DNA from: an uncultured Pelagibacteraceae bacterium
GTDB taxonomy: Bacteria > Pseudomonadota > Alphaproteobacteria > Pelagibacterales > Pelagibacteraceae
DNA: 64,000 nucleotides
Direction: 5' to 3'
Assembly (NCBI GenBank): GCA_902556065.1
Contig: CACDUV010000002.1
Coordinates: forward strand, 32,203 to 96,202
This document shows, one piece after another, positions 45,843-55,994 of the stretch (the first letter of the stretch is position 1; every line of letters begins with the position of its first letter). A program made the translations under genes and the position numbers. The notes beneath the pieces were generated by a model. The model worked only from the letters and a program-made list of their open reading frames with translations, did no database searches and was not told the DNA's origin.

Positions 45843-48131
45843 ATGAAAAAGACAAAGATTGATCATTACACAGATAAGGAAGCTTTAGATTTTCATAAAG
45901 ATAAAAAACCTGGCAAGATCGAAATAATCTCTTCAAAAAACATGACTACCAAAAGAGACCTTGCGCTTGCTTATTCTCCTGGAGTTGCTGCCCCAGTTAA
46001 AAAAATAAGTGAAGATCCAGAATCAGCTTATGATTATACGAGTAAAGGAAATTTGGTAGCAGTAATTAGTAATGGTTCTGCAATTTTAGGATTGGGTAAC
46101 TTAGGTGCATTAGCCTCAAAACCAGTAATGGAGGGAAAAGCAGTTTTGTTTAAAAGATTTGCAGATATAGACTCAATTGACTTAGAAATAGACTGTAAAG
46201 ATGCTGATGAAATTATCAATTCTATTAAAAACTTTGCTCCAAGTTTTGGGGGTATAAATTTAGAAGATATTGCTGCACCAGATTGTTTTATCATTGAACA
46301 AAAACTAAAAGAAATATTAGATATTCCAGTATTTCATGATGATCAACATGGAACAGCAATTATTACGACAGCTGCCTTACTGAATGCACTCGATATAAGT
46401 GGTAAATCAATTAAAAATATAAAAGTTGTTGTTAATGGTGCTGGTGCTTCCGCTCAGGCATGCACAGAGTTATTTATTAACTCAGGTGTTAAATCTGAAA
46501 ATGTAATAATGCTTGATCGAAAAGGTGTAATTTTTAAAGGAAGAACGGAGGGTATAGATCAATGGAAATCGAGATTTGCAATTAATACAAATTTGAGAAC
46601 TTTGAGCGATGCAATTAAAGGGGCCGATGTTTTCTTAGGATTATCTTCAAAAGGTGTTTTAAAAAAAGATATGGTTAAAAGCATGTCTAAAAATCCAATT
46701 ATATTTGCATGTGCAAATCCTGATCCAGAGATTACTCCTGAAGAAATAAATGAAGTAAGAAATGATGCAATTATTGCAACTGGGAGATCAGATTATCCCA
46801 ATCAAGTAAATAATTTAATTGGATTTCCTTACATATTCAGAGGTGCGCTAGATGTAAGATCAAAAACAATTAATGAAGAAATGAAAGTTGCTGCAGCTGA
46901 GGCAATAGCAAAACTTGCTAGAGAAGATGTACCAGATGAAGTTGTTGCAGCTATGGGTGGTGAAAGACCTCATTATGGAAAAGATTATATAATTCCATCA
47001 ACTTTTGATCCAAGACTAATTAGTGTAATTCCAGCAGCAGTAGCAAAGGCTGCTATAGAAAGTGAAGTTGCTAGAAAAAAAATTGATAATTTTGAAACCT
47101 ATAAAGAAGAACTTAAACAAAGACTAGATCCAACAGTTACAATTATGCAGGGTATAAACTCTTTCATTAAAAAAAATCAAAAAAGAATTGTTTTTGCTGA
47201 TGGTGAAGATGAAAATACTTTAAAAGCTGCAATAGCATTTAAAAATTCAAAACTTGGTATTCCAATTTTAGTTGGTAAAGAAAGTAAAATTAAAGAGCAA
47301 ATTAAAAATATTGGTTACAGCGAAAATTTTGATATTAAGATTACTAATTCAAAAGACGAGTTAAAAAGAAAAAAATACGTAAATCATCTATTCAAAAAAC
47401 TTCAAAGAGAGCAAGGTTTATTAGAACGAGATTGTGATCGAATGATCAGAAATGACAGGGTTGTTTGGGCCACAAGTATGGTTGCTTGTGGAGATGCAGA
47501 TGGTGCGGTTACAGGAAATACCAGACGTTTTGGAGCTTCTCTTGAAAAAATAAAACAAGTAGTAGATGTTCGTAAAGGTGAGATTATGTTTGGACTAAAC
47601 ATGGTTGTTAATAAAGGAAAAACAATTTTCATTGCTGACACGAGTGTTCATGAATACCCAACTTCTGAAGAAATGGCTGAAATAGCAATTTCAGCAGCAA
47701 GAGTAGTAAGACTCTTTGGAATTGATCCAAAAATTGCATTTGTTTCACACTCTACATTTGGACAACCTTTAACAAGTAGAACAAAACATATTCGTACAGC
47801 GGTAGAAATTTTAAAAGAGAGAAAAGTTGATTTTGAATTTGATGGAGACATGCAACCCGATGTTGCTTTAAATTCTGATTATATAGAACTCTATCCTTTT
47901 GCAAAAATAGTAGGTAAAGCCAATATCTTAATAATGCCTGGACAACATAGTGCAGCAATATCTTACAAATTAATGAAAACTTTTGGTGATACAAAAGTTA
48001 TAGGTCCTTTATTGATTGGGCTTGGATTACCAATTGAGATCGCTCCACTTAGATCTTCAACATCTGAAATTATTAATTTAGCCTCTATTGCAGCTTATTC
48101 ATCGGAGGTCATTAAATATGAAGTTGATTAA
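45843..48131 (+). CDS. maeB: NADP-dependent malic enzyme with C-terminal PTA-like domain
   Basis: MaeB decarboxylates malate to pyruvate. The 762-residue protein has the malic N-domain (AYSPGVAAPVKKI), the NAD(P)-binding domain (VVNGAGASAQAC) and the VFHDDQHGTAI motif. A phosphotransacetylase-like C-terminal domain from about residue 430 (MQGINSFIKKNQKRIVFADGEDEN) completes the fusion. In homologues the PTA domain is regulatory, binding acetyl-CoA. The gene ends convergently on the BON lipoprotein gene. Confidence 0.95.
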   Translation: MKKTKIDHYTDKEALDFHKDKKPGKIEIISSKNMTTKRDLALAYSPGVAAPVKKISEDPESAYDYTSKGNLVAVISNGSAILGLGNLGALASKPVMEGKAVLFKRFADIDSIDLEIDCKDADEIINSIKNFAPSFGGINLEDIAAPDCFIIEQKLKEILDIPVFHDDQHGTAIITTAALLNALDISGKSIKNIKVVVNGAGASAQACTELFINSGVKSENVIMLDRKGVIFKGRTEGIDQWKSRFAINTNLRTLSDAIKGADVFLGLSSKGVLKKDMVKSMSKNPIIFACANPDPEITPEEINEVRNDAIIATGRSDYPNQVNNLIGFPYIFRGALDVRSKTINEEMKVAAAEAIAKLAREDVPDEVVAAMGGERPHYGKDYIIPSTFDPRLISVIPAAVAKAAIESEVARKKIDNFETYKEELKQRLDPTVTIMQGINSFIKKNQKRIVFADGEDENTLKAAIAFKNSKLGIPILVGKESKIKEQIKNIGYSENFDIKITNSKDELKRKKYVNHLFKKLQREQGLLERDCDRMIRNDRVVWATSMVACGDADGAVTGNTRRFGASLEKIKQVVDVRKGEIMFGLNMVVNKGKTIFIADTSVHEYPTSEEMAEIAISAARVVRLFGIDPKIAFVSHSTFGQPLTSRTKHIRTAVEILKERKVDFEFDGDMQPDVALNSDYIELYPFAKIVGKANILIMPGQHSAAISYKLMKTFGDTKVIGPLLIGLGLPIEIAPLRSSTSEIINLASIAAYSSEVIKYEVD

Positions 48132-48724
48132 TTTTTTTGAATTCTCAAATCTTCAAGTAATAAAATACTTGCAACAACATCTTCAACATCTAAAATTTCT
48201 TTTGCTTCACTAATAACCATTTCTTTTTCTTCATCATTTAAAGCTATTCCATAAACATAAATTTTCTTTTTATAAGTATCAATTTGATAATTTGTTGCTT
48301 TAATATTTTTATTTACTATTAAGGCTGTCCTTAATTGAGAGGTAATGAGTAAATCTTTTGCTGATTGCTTAAAATTAAATTCCTCTTTTATCTTAATATC
48401 ATTCCTTACAGATCTTGCACCTTTTGTTTCCCAAGCAATTTTAGTAATTTTTAATTTTTCTTCAGGTTGATCAACTTTTCCGGTTATAAAAATTCGTCCA
48501 TCTAATACTTTTGTCTTTACCTTTAAAAAATGGTTTTTATTTAAAGCAAGTATTTTAGTTGAAATAGTTTTTTGCATTATAGAATCATCTATTTGAGTTC
48601 CAACTGTTCTTGGATCCATTGCAACTGAAACTCCCGTTCCAAATAAACCAGATGAGCTAACTCCTGCTCCACATCCAGCCAAAATGATTGATAAAAAAAT
48701 TATTATTAAAGGTTTAATTTTCAT
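48128..48724 (-). CDS. BON-domain lipoprotein (DolP/YraP-like)
   Basis: This 198-residue lipoprotein has a lipobox IILAGC (Cys18) and two BON domains: SISTKILALNKNHFLKVKTKVLDGRIFITG, and then the repeat QLRTALIVNKNIKATNYQIDTYKKKIYVYG. Two tandem BON domains after a lipobox is the DolP architecture, an outer-membrane integrity protein. The E. coli yraL-lpoA-yraN-diaA-dolP cluster has the same ingredients as the rsmI and LpoA-like genes next door, supporting the call. It overlaps rsmI by 11 bp. Confidence 0.88.
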   Translation of the reverse strand: MKIKPLIIIFLSIILAGCGAGVSSSGLFGTGVSVAMDPRTVGTQIDDSIMQKTISTKILALNKNHFLKVKTKVLDGRIFITGKVDQPEEKLKITKIAWETKGARSVRNDIKIKEEFNFKQSAKDLLITSQLRTALIVNKNIKATNYQIDTYKKKIYVYGIALNDEEKEMVISEAKEILDVEDVVASILLLEDLRIQKN

Positions 48725-49574
48725 TTTTTAGTTTTAAGCAAAAATTATAAATTACTTTTTTTGAAATATTTCTATTTCTAGTTATTAGGTCTGTGATTTC
48801 TCTTATGCTTAATTTATTAATCATTTTTTTTATTAAATTAATATCTGATTCACTTATCTTTTGCGAAGCAATTTCCTCTTTTTTTTCAGAAATAACTATT
48901 GTCAATTCACCTTTTAATTCATTGTCAAATAATTGTAATTCATCAATATTATTTCTAATATACTCCTCATAGAGTTTAGAAATTTCCCTACAAAATACTA
49001 CTTTTCTTCCGGCAAAATATTTTTTAAATCCTGGGATAATTTTATTTATTTTTTTTGATGATGAAAAAAAAACTAGACTATGATTAAAATTTGATAGTTT
49101 TTTTAATTCATTTTCAATTTGTTTTTTTTTTTCTGGTAAAAAACCATAAAAAAAAAATTTATCTGAAAATCCACTGGCTGCAACAGCAGTTGTAACCGCT
49201 GATGGTCCAGGTATTGAAAATATATTAAAATTATTTTTTATACATTCTTTGACTAAGACTAAACCTGGATCAGAAATACTTGGTGTACCTGCATCTGATA
49301 TTAGTGAAATTATTTTACCTGATTTTAAATATTCAATAATCGTTAATGTATTTTTTTTTTCATTAAATTTATGATTTGAAATCAATTTTGATTTAATTTC
49401 ATATTTATTCAATAAATTTTTGGACACTCGTGTATCCTCACAAAGAATATAATCTGATTTTTTTAGAACCTCTAATGATCTAAATGATATATCTTTTAAA
49501 TTTCCTATTGGCGTTGCCACCAAATAAAGCCCATTTTTATAATCATTTGATTTAAATTGTGTTTTTGTGATCAT
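48714..49574 (-). CDS. rsmI: 16S rRNA C1402 ribose 2'-O-methyltransferase
   Basis: RsmI methylates the ribose of C1402 in 16S rRNA. The 286-residue SAM enzyme has LYLVATPIGNLKDIS at the N-terminus, CEDTRVSKNLL, LISDAGTPSISDPG and PGPSAVTTAVAASG, all family hallmarks. Its start lies 33 bp from the divergent LpoA-like gene, the same divergent arrangement as yraL/yraM in E. coli. Confidence 0.96.
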   Translation of the reverse strand: MITKTQFKSNDYKNGLYLVATPIGNLKDISFRSLEVLKKSDYILCEDTRVSKNLLNKYEIKSKLISNHKFNEKKNTLTIIEYLKSGKIISLISDAGTPSISDPGLVLVKECIKNNFNIFSIPGPSAVTTAVAASGFSDKFFFYGFLPEKKKQIENELKKLSNFNHSLVFFSSSKKINKIIPGFKKYFAGRKVVFCREISKLYEEYIRNNIDELQLFDNELKGELTIVISEKKEEIASQKISESDINLIKKMINKLSIREITDLITRNRNISKKVIYNFCLKLKNEN

Positions 49575-49607
49575 AATTCAGCTTTAAAATTATATAATAA
49601 CATCAAA

Positions 49608-50762
49608 ATGACAAAGATTATCAAAATTATTTTTATTTCCTCGATTTTCTTATTCTTGAACTTTTTAAATTTAGTTAGCGCCAATGAAAAAATAAAAATT
49701 GGATTATTGGTACCAATGACTGGAGATAATAAAGAAATAGGAGCATCCATTATCAAAGCTGTAAGTTTAGCTGTCAAAGATATTAATAATGATTTAATTG
49801 AAATTTATCCAAAAGATACCGGAACAAGAGCAAACCAAGCTCTTAAGTCTGCTTTTGAACTTAAACAAATGGGAATAAAAATTGTTATTGGGCCAGTATT
49901 TCATGAAAGTTTAACTTATTTAAATGAAATGAAAAATTTAACTTTTTTATCTTTAACAAATAAAACTTTAGATTTACCCAAAAATGTAATTTCTGCTGGT
50001 ATAAATTCTACTTCACAATTTAATACTATAAAAAAATTTTTAGATAATAACAATTTACAAAAGACTCTTTTTTTAACACCAATTCAAAATTTTGAGTTTG
50101 AAGTTAAAAATGGTTTAAAAAATTCCAAAATAAAAGTTTTTGAAAATTTTGAATATAGTACTGAACCAACAAAACTAACAAAACAAATTGAAGAAATAAC
50201 TAAATATAAAATTAGGAAACAAAATTTAGCTGATGAAATTAGAAGAATTAAAAACTCAAATGAAATAAATAAAGAAAAAAAAATAAAAAGATTAGAAAAA
50301 AAATATACATTAGGAAATATAAATTTTGATGCAGTTATAATTTCTGATTTTGACGAAAGTCTTAAAAGTGTTGCAACGTCTTTGCTTTACACTGATGTGT
50401 CTCCCAAAAATAAATACTTTATAACACTTAACCAGTGGTTTGATGAAAGCTTGATAGAAGAAACAAACATTCAACCAATTTATTATCCGTCAATTAATAA
50501 AGAAAATTTTGATAATTATAAAATTAAATATTTTAATGCTTTTAATGAAAATCCATCCCATCTCTCATTATTGAGTTATGATTTAGTTGGTTTAGTATAT
50601 TATCTATCCTTTAAATCAGACCTTTCAAAATTGAACAGAATATTTAAAAAAAAAAATTCATTTAAAGGAAAAATAGGAATTTTTGATATTAAAGATAATA
50701 AAATTAATCACAGATTAAACTTTTATAAAATAGAAAATCAAAAACTTATAGAAATTTTCTAA
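49608..50762 (+). CDS. LpoA-like periplasmic binding-fold protein
   Basis: This 384-residue exported protein has a signal peptide (FISSIFLFLNFLNLVSAN) and a type I periplasmic-binding fold (KIGLLVPMTGDNKEIGASI, then IKIVIGPVFHESL). There is no lipobox Cys, unlike E. coli LpoA. The adjacent divergent rsmI and the BON lipoprotein match the lpoA cluster, so a role as penicillin-binding-protein activator is likely. An amino-acid-binding protein remains possible. ATG 49608 is chosen over the open frame to 49557 because it starts the signal peptide. Confidence 0.8.
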   Translation: MTKIIKIIFISSIFLFLNFLNLVSANEKIKIGLLVPMTGDNKEIGASIIKAVSLAVKDINNDLIEIYPKDTGTRANQALKSAFELKQMGIKIVIGPVFHESLTYLNEMKNLTFLSLTNKTLDLPKNVISAGINSTSQFNTIKKFLDNNNLQKTLFLTPIQNFEFEVKNGLKNSKIKVFENFEYSTEPTKLTKQIEEITKYKIRKQNLADEIRRIKNSNEINKEKKIKRLEKKYTLGNINFDAVIISDFDESLKSVATSLLYTDVSPKNKYFITLNQWFDESLIEETNIQPIYYPSINKENFDNYKIKYFNAFNENPSHLSLLSYDLVGLVYYLSFKSDLSKLNRIFKKKNSFKGKIGIFDIKDNKINHRLNFYKIENQKLIEIF

Positions 50763-51348
50763 GTTTTTTAAATGCATGATACCGATGGTCTATTTTATAT
50801 TTTTGAGACGGTTTCATTTCACTAAATGTTTTAGATTTTTTTAGTGGGATAAAAATTGGATCATAACCAAATCCATTTTTTCCCCTTGGCTCATTTGAGA
50901 TTTGACCTTCAACCTTACCAACTACACAAGCAATTTTTTTGTTTAAATATGAGATTGATAAAGCACAAATAAATCTTGCTTTAACTTTTTTATTTTTCCA
51001 GTTCTTATCTTTTTTATCTAGCTCTCTAAATACTTTTTTAATAGCTTTGTTAAAATCCCCAGATTTTCCTCCCCATCGTGCAGAATAAATCCCTGGTCTT
51101 TTATCCAAATAATCTATCTCCAAACCAGAATCATCAGCTAAACATATTAGACCAGTTTTTTTAGAGAAGTGTTTTGATTTAATTAAAGAGTTTTCCTCAA
51201 AAGTATTTCCATTTTCAGGAGGGCTTTTAAGTTTAAATTTAGAAGTAGAGTAAATTTTGATATAATTTGGTAATAAACTCTTAATTTCTCTTAATTTACC
51301 CTTATTGTTGGTCCCTATGAGTAATTCTTTAATTTTTTGCGTAGACAT
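50746..51348 (-). CDS. rdgB: Non-canonical purine NTP pyrophosphatase (RdgB/HAM1)
   Basis: RdgB hydrolyses ITP, dITP and XTP to keep them out of nucleic acids. The 200-residue protein has the N-terminal GTNNKGKLREIKSLL, ADDSGLEIDYLDKRPGIYSARW, and the GFGYDPIF motif. It ends convergently with the LpoA-like gene by a 17-bp overlap and is divergent from grpE. rph, often next to rdgB, is absent here. Confidence 0.95.
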   Translation of the reverse strand: MSTQKIKELLIGTNNKGKLREIKSLLPNYIKIYSTSKFKLKSPPENGNTFEENSLIKSKHFSKKTGLICLADDSGLEIDYLDKRPGIYSARWGGKSGDFNKAIKKVFRELDKKDKNWKNKKVKARFICALSISYLNKKIACVVGKVEGQISNEPRGKNGFGYDPIFIPLKKSKTFSEMKPSQKYKIDHRYHAFKKLRKFL

Positions 51349-51384
51349 CTAGAAATAAATAAAATCCTTACCATATATGAGTTA

Positions 51385-52038
51385 ATGGAAAAAGAAGAAA
51401 ACCAAAATAACAATCCAACAGACGAAAATCAGAATTTAGATAAAGAAACAGAAAAACCTGAGGAAAGCTCAGCGAAAGAAAATAAACAAGAAACAAGTCA
51501 AGAAACTAAAGAAGAGATTAAAGAGCCAACTCCAGAGGAAAAGATTGCCGAACTAGAGGATAAACTGGCACGAACATTTGCTGAAATGGAAAATCAAAGA
51601 AGAAGGTTTGAAAAAGAAAAAGAGGATGCCTTTGAATATGGTGGTTTTAGCTTTGCGAAAGAAGCATTAAATTTAGTTGATAACTTAGATCGTTCTAAAC
51701 ATGTTTTGGAAAGCGACGATAGCTTAAAAGAAACAGAAGCCTTAAAAAAAACACTGGATCATTTAGATATAATAAAGAGAGACTTAATTTCTATTTTTGA
51801 AAAAAACAATATTAAACCAATTGATTGCCTTAATAAAAAACTAGATCCTAACTTTCATCAAGCAATGATGGAAATTGAGGATGATTCAAAGGAGATTGGA
51901 ACAATCGTCCAGGAAGTTCAAAAAGGATTTACAATTAAAGATAGACTTTTAAGACCCTCATTAGTTGGTGTTTCAAAAAAAAGTCCAAAAAATGACAATA
52001 AAACCCAACAAAATGAGGAAATTTCAGAAGATAAATAA
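51385..52038 (+). CDS. grpE: Nucleotide exchange factor GrpE
   Basis: GrpE releases ADP from DnaK. The 217-residue protein has a disordered E/K/N-rich N-terminus (about 1-60) and a long coiled coil (LEDKLARTFAEMENQRRRFEKEKED). The C-terminal beta domain ends in VQKGFTIKDRLLRPSLVGVSK. I start at ATG 51385 (MEKEENQ), because the open frame upstream overlaps rdgB. It precedes dnaK by 60 bp. hrcA, often next to grpE, is missing. Confidence 0.94.
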   Translation: MEKEENQNNNPTDENQNLDKETEKPEESSAKENKQETSQETKEEIKEPTPEEKIAELEDKLARTFAEMENQRRRFEKEKEDAFEYGGFSFAKEALNLVDNLDRSKHVLESDDSLKETEALKKTLDHLDIIKRDLISIFEKNNIKPIDCLNKKLDPNFHQAMMEIEDDSKEIGTIVQEVQKGFTIKDRLLRPSLVGVSKKSPKNDNKTQQNEEISEDK

Positions 52039-52047
52039 TGAGATCAA

Positions 52048-52075
52048 CTTGTAGTTTCAAATTTAAACCCTATAT
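52048..52075 (+). promoter_or_regulatory. dnaK: Candidate RpoH (heat-shock) promoter of dnaK
   Basis: CTTG (52048-52051) is followed after exactly 17 bases by CCTATAT (52069-52075). This matches the alphaproteobacterial sigma-32 consensus CTTG-N17-CYTATNT. Transcription would start near 52082, about 17 bases before the dnaK ATG. No RpoH gene is in the window. Confidence 0.6.
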
Positions 52076-52098
52076 GACGAAAGAGAGACATTAATATT

Positions 52099-54024
52099 AT
52101 GAGCAAAATAATTGGAATAGACTTAGGAACAACCAACTCTTGTGTTGCAGTAATGGAAGGAACACAAGCTAAAGTTTTAGAAAATGCAGAAGGAGCAAGA
52201 ACAACTCCTTCAGTAGTTGCATTCACTGATGAAAATGAGAAATTAATAGGTCAACCTGCCAAAAGACAAGCGGTAACAAATCCTGAAAATACAATTTTTG
52301 CAGTTAAAAGATTAATTGGAAGAAATTTTGAAGATCCAACAGTAAAAAAAGATGTTGAAACTGCACCATTTAAAATAATTAACTCCGAAAAAGGTGATGC
52401 CTGGATTGAAGCTAAAGGAGAAAAATATTCCCCCTCACAAATCTCAGCTTTCATTTTACAAAAAATGAAAGAGACAGCAGAAAAATATTTAGGATCAGAG
52501 GTAACAAAAGCTGTAATAACAGTACCAGCATATTTTAACGATGCACAAAGACAGGCAACGAAAGATGCAGGTAAAATTGCAGGACTTGAAGTTTTAAGAA
52601 TTATAAATGAACCAACTGCTGCATCTCTTGCTTATGGTTTGGATAAAAAACAAAACAAAAAAATTGCAGTATACGATTTAGGTGGTGGAACATTTGATGT
52701 TTCAATACTTGAGTTGGGTGATGGTGTATTTGAAGTTAAATCAACTAATGGTGATACTTTTTTGGGTGGTGAAGATTTTGATAATGCTATCGTTGATTAT
52801 TTAATTTCTGAATTTAAAAAAGATAATGGTATTGATCTTAAATCAGATAAACTCGCATTACAGAGATTAAAAGAAGCAGCTGAAAAAGCAAAAATAGAAT
52901 TATCGTCTGCTGAACAAACAGATATAAATCTACCGTTTATAACTGCAGATAAAACTGGTCCAAAGCATATTAATTTAAAAATGACTAGAGCAAAACTTGA
53001 GGCACTAGTTGAAGATCTAATTACTAGAACAATGCCACCGTGTAAAACTGCTTTAAAAGATGCTGGAATTACCGCTAGTGAAATTGATGAAGTAGTTATG
53101 GTTGGTGGTATGACTAGAATGCCAAAAGTTATAGCAGAGGTTAAAAACTTTTTTGGAAAAGACCCTAATAAAAGTGTAAACCCTGATGAAGTAGTTGCAA
53201 TGGGTGCTGCTATTCAAGCAGGTGTGTTACAAGGAGATGTTAAAGACGTTCTTTTATTAGATGTTACACCGTTATCACTAGGTATTGAAACACTTGGTGG
53301 AGTATCAACAAAACTAATTGATAAAAACACAACAATTCCAACTAAAAAAAGTCAGGTATTCTCGACTGCAGAAGATAATCAACCAGCTGTTTCAATTAGA
53401 GTATTACAAGGTGAAAGAGAGATGGCTACTGATAATAAGTTATTAGGTAATTTTGAATTAGTAGGTATTGCTCCAGCTCCAAGAGGAGTTCCTCAAATTG
53501 AAGTTACATTCGATATTGACGCCAACGGTATCGTAAATGTTTCTGCTAAAGATAAAGGAACTGGCAAAGAACAGAAAATACAAATTCAAGCTTCAGGTGG
53601 ATTAAGTGATGAAGAAATTGAAAAAATGGTAAAAGATGCTGAAGCTAATAAAGAAGCTGACAAAAAGAAAAGAGAGTCAGTTGATGTTAGAAACCAAGCA
53701 GACACTTTAATTCACTCTACAGATAAAAACTTAAAAGAGCATGGATCAAAAATTTCAGATGCTGAGAAAAAAGCAATTGAAGACGCATCATCTGCTGTAA
53801 AAGAGTCTTTAAAAGGAGAAGACATTGAAGATATCAAAAAAAAGACAGAAGCTTTAGTTCAAGCTTCTATGAAACTTGGAGAAGCAATCTATAAATCACA
53901 ACAAAGTGCTAAACCAGATTCAGGAAAAGATGATGGTGGGGATGATACAGGTAAAAAAGACGAGAATGTTGTCGATGCTGATTTCGAAGAAGTAAAAGAC
54001 GAGAATAAAGAAAAAAGCGCATAA
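52099..54024 (+). CDS. dnaK: Chaperone DnaK (Hsp70)
   Basis: This 641-residue Hsp70 has the N-terminal [17 protein letters not shown], the ATP-binding [15 protein letters not shown], and the [12 protein letters not shown] motif. The substrate domain ([13 protein letters not shown]) and a lid ending in an acidic EEVKDE tail follow. It forms the DnaK cycle with GrpE and DnaJ on either side. The ATG has a weak purine-rich site (AAGAGAG). Confidence 0.98.
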   Translation: MSKIIGIDLGTTNSCVAVMEGTQAKVLENAEGARTTPSVVAFTDENEKLIGQPAKRQAVTNPENTIFAVKRLIGRNFEDPTVKKDVETAPFKIINSEKGDAWIEAKGEKYSPSQISAFILQKMKETAEKYLGSEVTKAVITVPAYFNDAQRQATKDAGKIAGLEVLRIINEPTAASLAYGLDKKQNKKIAVYDLGGGTFDVSILELGDGVFEVKSTNGDTFLGGEDFDNAIVDYLISEFKKDNGIDLKSDKLALQRLKEAAEKAKIELSSAEQTDINLPFITADKTGPKHINLKMTRAKLEALVEDLITRTMPPCKTALKDAGITASEIDEVVMVGGMTRMPKVIAEVKNFFGKDPNKSVNPDEVVAMGAAIQAGVLQGDVKDVLLLDVTPLSLGIETLGGVSTKLIDKNTTIPTKKSQVFSTAEDNQPAVSIRVLQGEREMATDNKLLGNFELVGIAPAPRGVPQIEVTFDIDANGIVNVSAKDKGTGKEQKIQIQASGGLSDEEIEKMVKDAEANKEADKKKRESVDVRNQADTLIHSTDKNLKEHGSKISDAEKKAIEDASSAVKESLKGEDIEDIKKKTEALVQASMKLGEAIYKSQQSAKPDSGKDDGGDDTGKKDENVVDADFEEVKDENKEKSA

Positions 54025-54053
54025 ACTGACATTTAATTGTCTGGGGTAATTTG

Positions 54054-55181
54054 ATGGCTAAAAGAGACTATTATGATGTCCTAGGCGTAAATAAAAGCGC
54101 AAGTCCTGACGAATTAAAATCTGCATATAGAAAACTAGCAGTTAAGTATCATCCAGATAAAAATCCAGGCGATACCAAGGCTGAAGAAAAATTTAAAGAA
54201 GCTAGTGAAGCTTATGGGATTCTTTCGGATAAAGAAAAAAAACAAAATTACGATAACTTTGGACATGCAGCTTTTGAAAATGGTGGTGGTAGACCAGGCG
54301 GTGGTTTTGGTGGTTTTAGTGGAGCAGATTTTTCAGATATTTTTGAAGATTTTTTTGGAGACTTTGGCGGTGGTGGAAGGTCCAGAAATAGAAGATCAAA
54401 CAATAGAGGATCAGATTTAAGATATGATTTATCAATTTCATTAGAAGAGGCTTATCATGGGAAAAAGCAAGATATAAAATTTGCAACTACTGAACAATGT
54501 GGAACTTGTAAAGGTAATGGTTCAGAACCAGGTTACTCTCCAGACAGGTGTTCTTATTGTGGAGGAAATGGAAGAATAAGATCTAACCAGGGTTTCTTTA
54601 CTGTTCAACAGACTTGCCCACAATGTAATGGAAATGGTGAAGAAATTACTAATCCATGTAATGATTGTAATGGTCAGGGCAAAAAACAGGCGTCCAAAAA
54701 AATATCTGTGACTATTCCTAAAGGAGTAGATGATGGTACAAGAATCAGGCTAGCTGGGAAAGGAGAAGCCGGTAGTAGAGGTGGTGCTACAGGAGATTTA
54801 TATTTATTTATAAATGTTCACTCTCATGAACTATTTAAAAGATCAGATGAAAACTTATTTTTTGAATTTCCTCTTTCATTAGCCGATGCTGCATTAGGAA
54901 CAACTATTGAAATTCCAACTATTGATGGTGGTAAGGCAAAAATAAAAATTCCAGATGGAACTCAAAATGGTAAACAATTTAGATTAAAAGGTAAAGGAAT
55001 GCCATTCATGAGAAGAGGTGATTTTGGTGATTTATATGTTCAGGTAAAAACAGAAGTACCTGTATATTTAAATAAAAAACAAAAAGAATTACTAGAACAA
55101 TTTAGAGAAATAGAAAACGATAAATCAAACCCAAGTATTAAAAAGTTTTTTCAAAAAGCAAAAGATTTCTGGAAAAACTAA
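54054..55181 (+). CDS. dnaJ: Chaperone DnaJ (Hsp40)
   Basis: This 375-residue type I Hsp40 has the J domain with YHPDKNPG (HPD motif) and a Gly/Phe linker. Four zinc repeats follow ([32 protein letters not shown]), then the C-terminal substrate domain. ATG 54054 is preferred over TTG 54051; both follow a GGGG-containing ribosome site. dapB follows 36 bp later. Confidence 0.97.
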   Translation: MAKRDYYDVLGVNKSASPDELKSAYRKLAVKYHPDKNPGDTKAEEKFKEASEAYGILSDKEKKQNYDNFGHAAFENGGGRPGGGFGGFSGADFSDIFEDFFGDFGGGGRSRNRRSNNRGSDLRYDLSISLEEAYHGKKQDIKFATTEQCGTCKGNGSEPGYSPDRCSYCGGNGRIRSNQGFFTVQQTCPQCNGNGEEITNPCNDCNGQGKKQASKKISVTIPKGVDDGTRIRLAGKGEAGSRGGATGDLYLFINVHSHELFKRSDENLFFEFPLSLADAALGTTIEIPTIDGGKAKIKIPDGTQNGKQFRLKGKGMPFMRRGDFGDLYVQVKTEVPVYLNKKQKELLEQFREIENDKSNPSIKKFFQKAKDFWKN

Positions 55182-55217
55182 AAGACTAATCTTATAAAAA
55201 AGGCTAATATTAACTAA

Positions 55218-55994
55218 ATGAAAAAAATTAATTTAGCGATTTCTGGTTGCATGGGTAGGATGGGTCAGCAGTTAATTAAATCTTCAAAGAAAAATAAAAA
55301 TTTTAAACTAGTTACTCTTACAGAAAATAGATTAGTAAATAATAAGTTTAATGGGATTAGACCTGAGTTGAATTCTGAAAATGCTTTTAAAAAAACTGAC
55401 GTGATTATTGACTTCACAGTACCAAATTGTACGCTTGAAATTCTCAAAATAGCATCAAAACTGAGAAAAAAAGTAGTAATCGGTACTACCGGATTTACTA
55501 GAAGCCAAGAAAATCAAATCAAAAGATATTCAAAAAAAATACCTATTTTGAAAGCTGGAAACATGAGCTTAGGGGTAAATTTATTGATGTATTTAACAGA
55601 GATTACTTCAAAATCACTTAATGATGAATACTTAAGTAAAATATTTGAGGTACACCACAAACATAAAAAAGACTATCCATCCGGTACTGCGCTAATGCTT
55701 GGAAAAGGAATCGCTGATGGAAAAAATAAAAATTTATATAATTTAATTGGTAAAAAATTCTTGAATAAAAAATCTTTTCCTTACGGAAAAAAAATTAATT
55801 TTAACTCAGTTAGAAAAGGTGAAATTATTGGTGAACATGAAGTAAAATTCTCTAGTGGAAAAGAAATAATTACATTAAACCACGAGGCTTTTGATAGAGC
55901 ACTTTACTCAGATGGAGCTTTAACTGCCTCTAAATGGTTAATGAAAAAAAAACCAGGATTATATTCCATGAGAGATTTGCTTAACTTTTCATAA
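55218..55994 (+). CDS. dapB: 4-hydroxy-tetrahydrodipicolinate reductase
   Basis: DapB carries out the NAD(P)H reduction step of the diaminopimelate/lysine pathway. The 258-residue protein has the nucleotide loop SGCMGRMGQQLI, VIGTTGF, the GNMSLGVNLLMYLT motif, and the catalytic EVHHKHKKDYPSGTAL. Its stop overlaps the nth ATG (TAATG). lysA at 10.9 kb is the last step of the same pathway. Confidence 0.96.
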   Translation: MKKINLAISGCMGRMGQQLIKSSKKNKNFKLVTLTENRLVNNKFNGIRPELNSENAFKKTDVIIDFTVPNCTLEILKIASKLRKKVVIGTTGFTRSQENQIKRYSKKIPILKAGNMSLGVNLLMYLTEITSKSLNDEYLSKIFEVHHKHKKDYPSGTALMLGKGIADGKNKNLYNLIGKKFLNKKSFPYGKKINFNSVRKGEIIGEHEVKFSSGKEIITLNHEAFDRALYSDGALTASKWLMKKKPGLYSMRDLLNFS

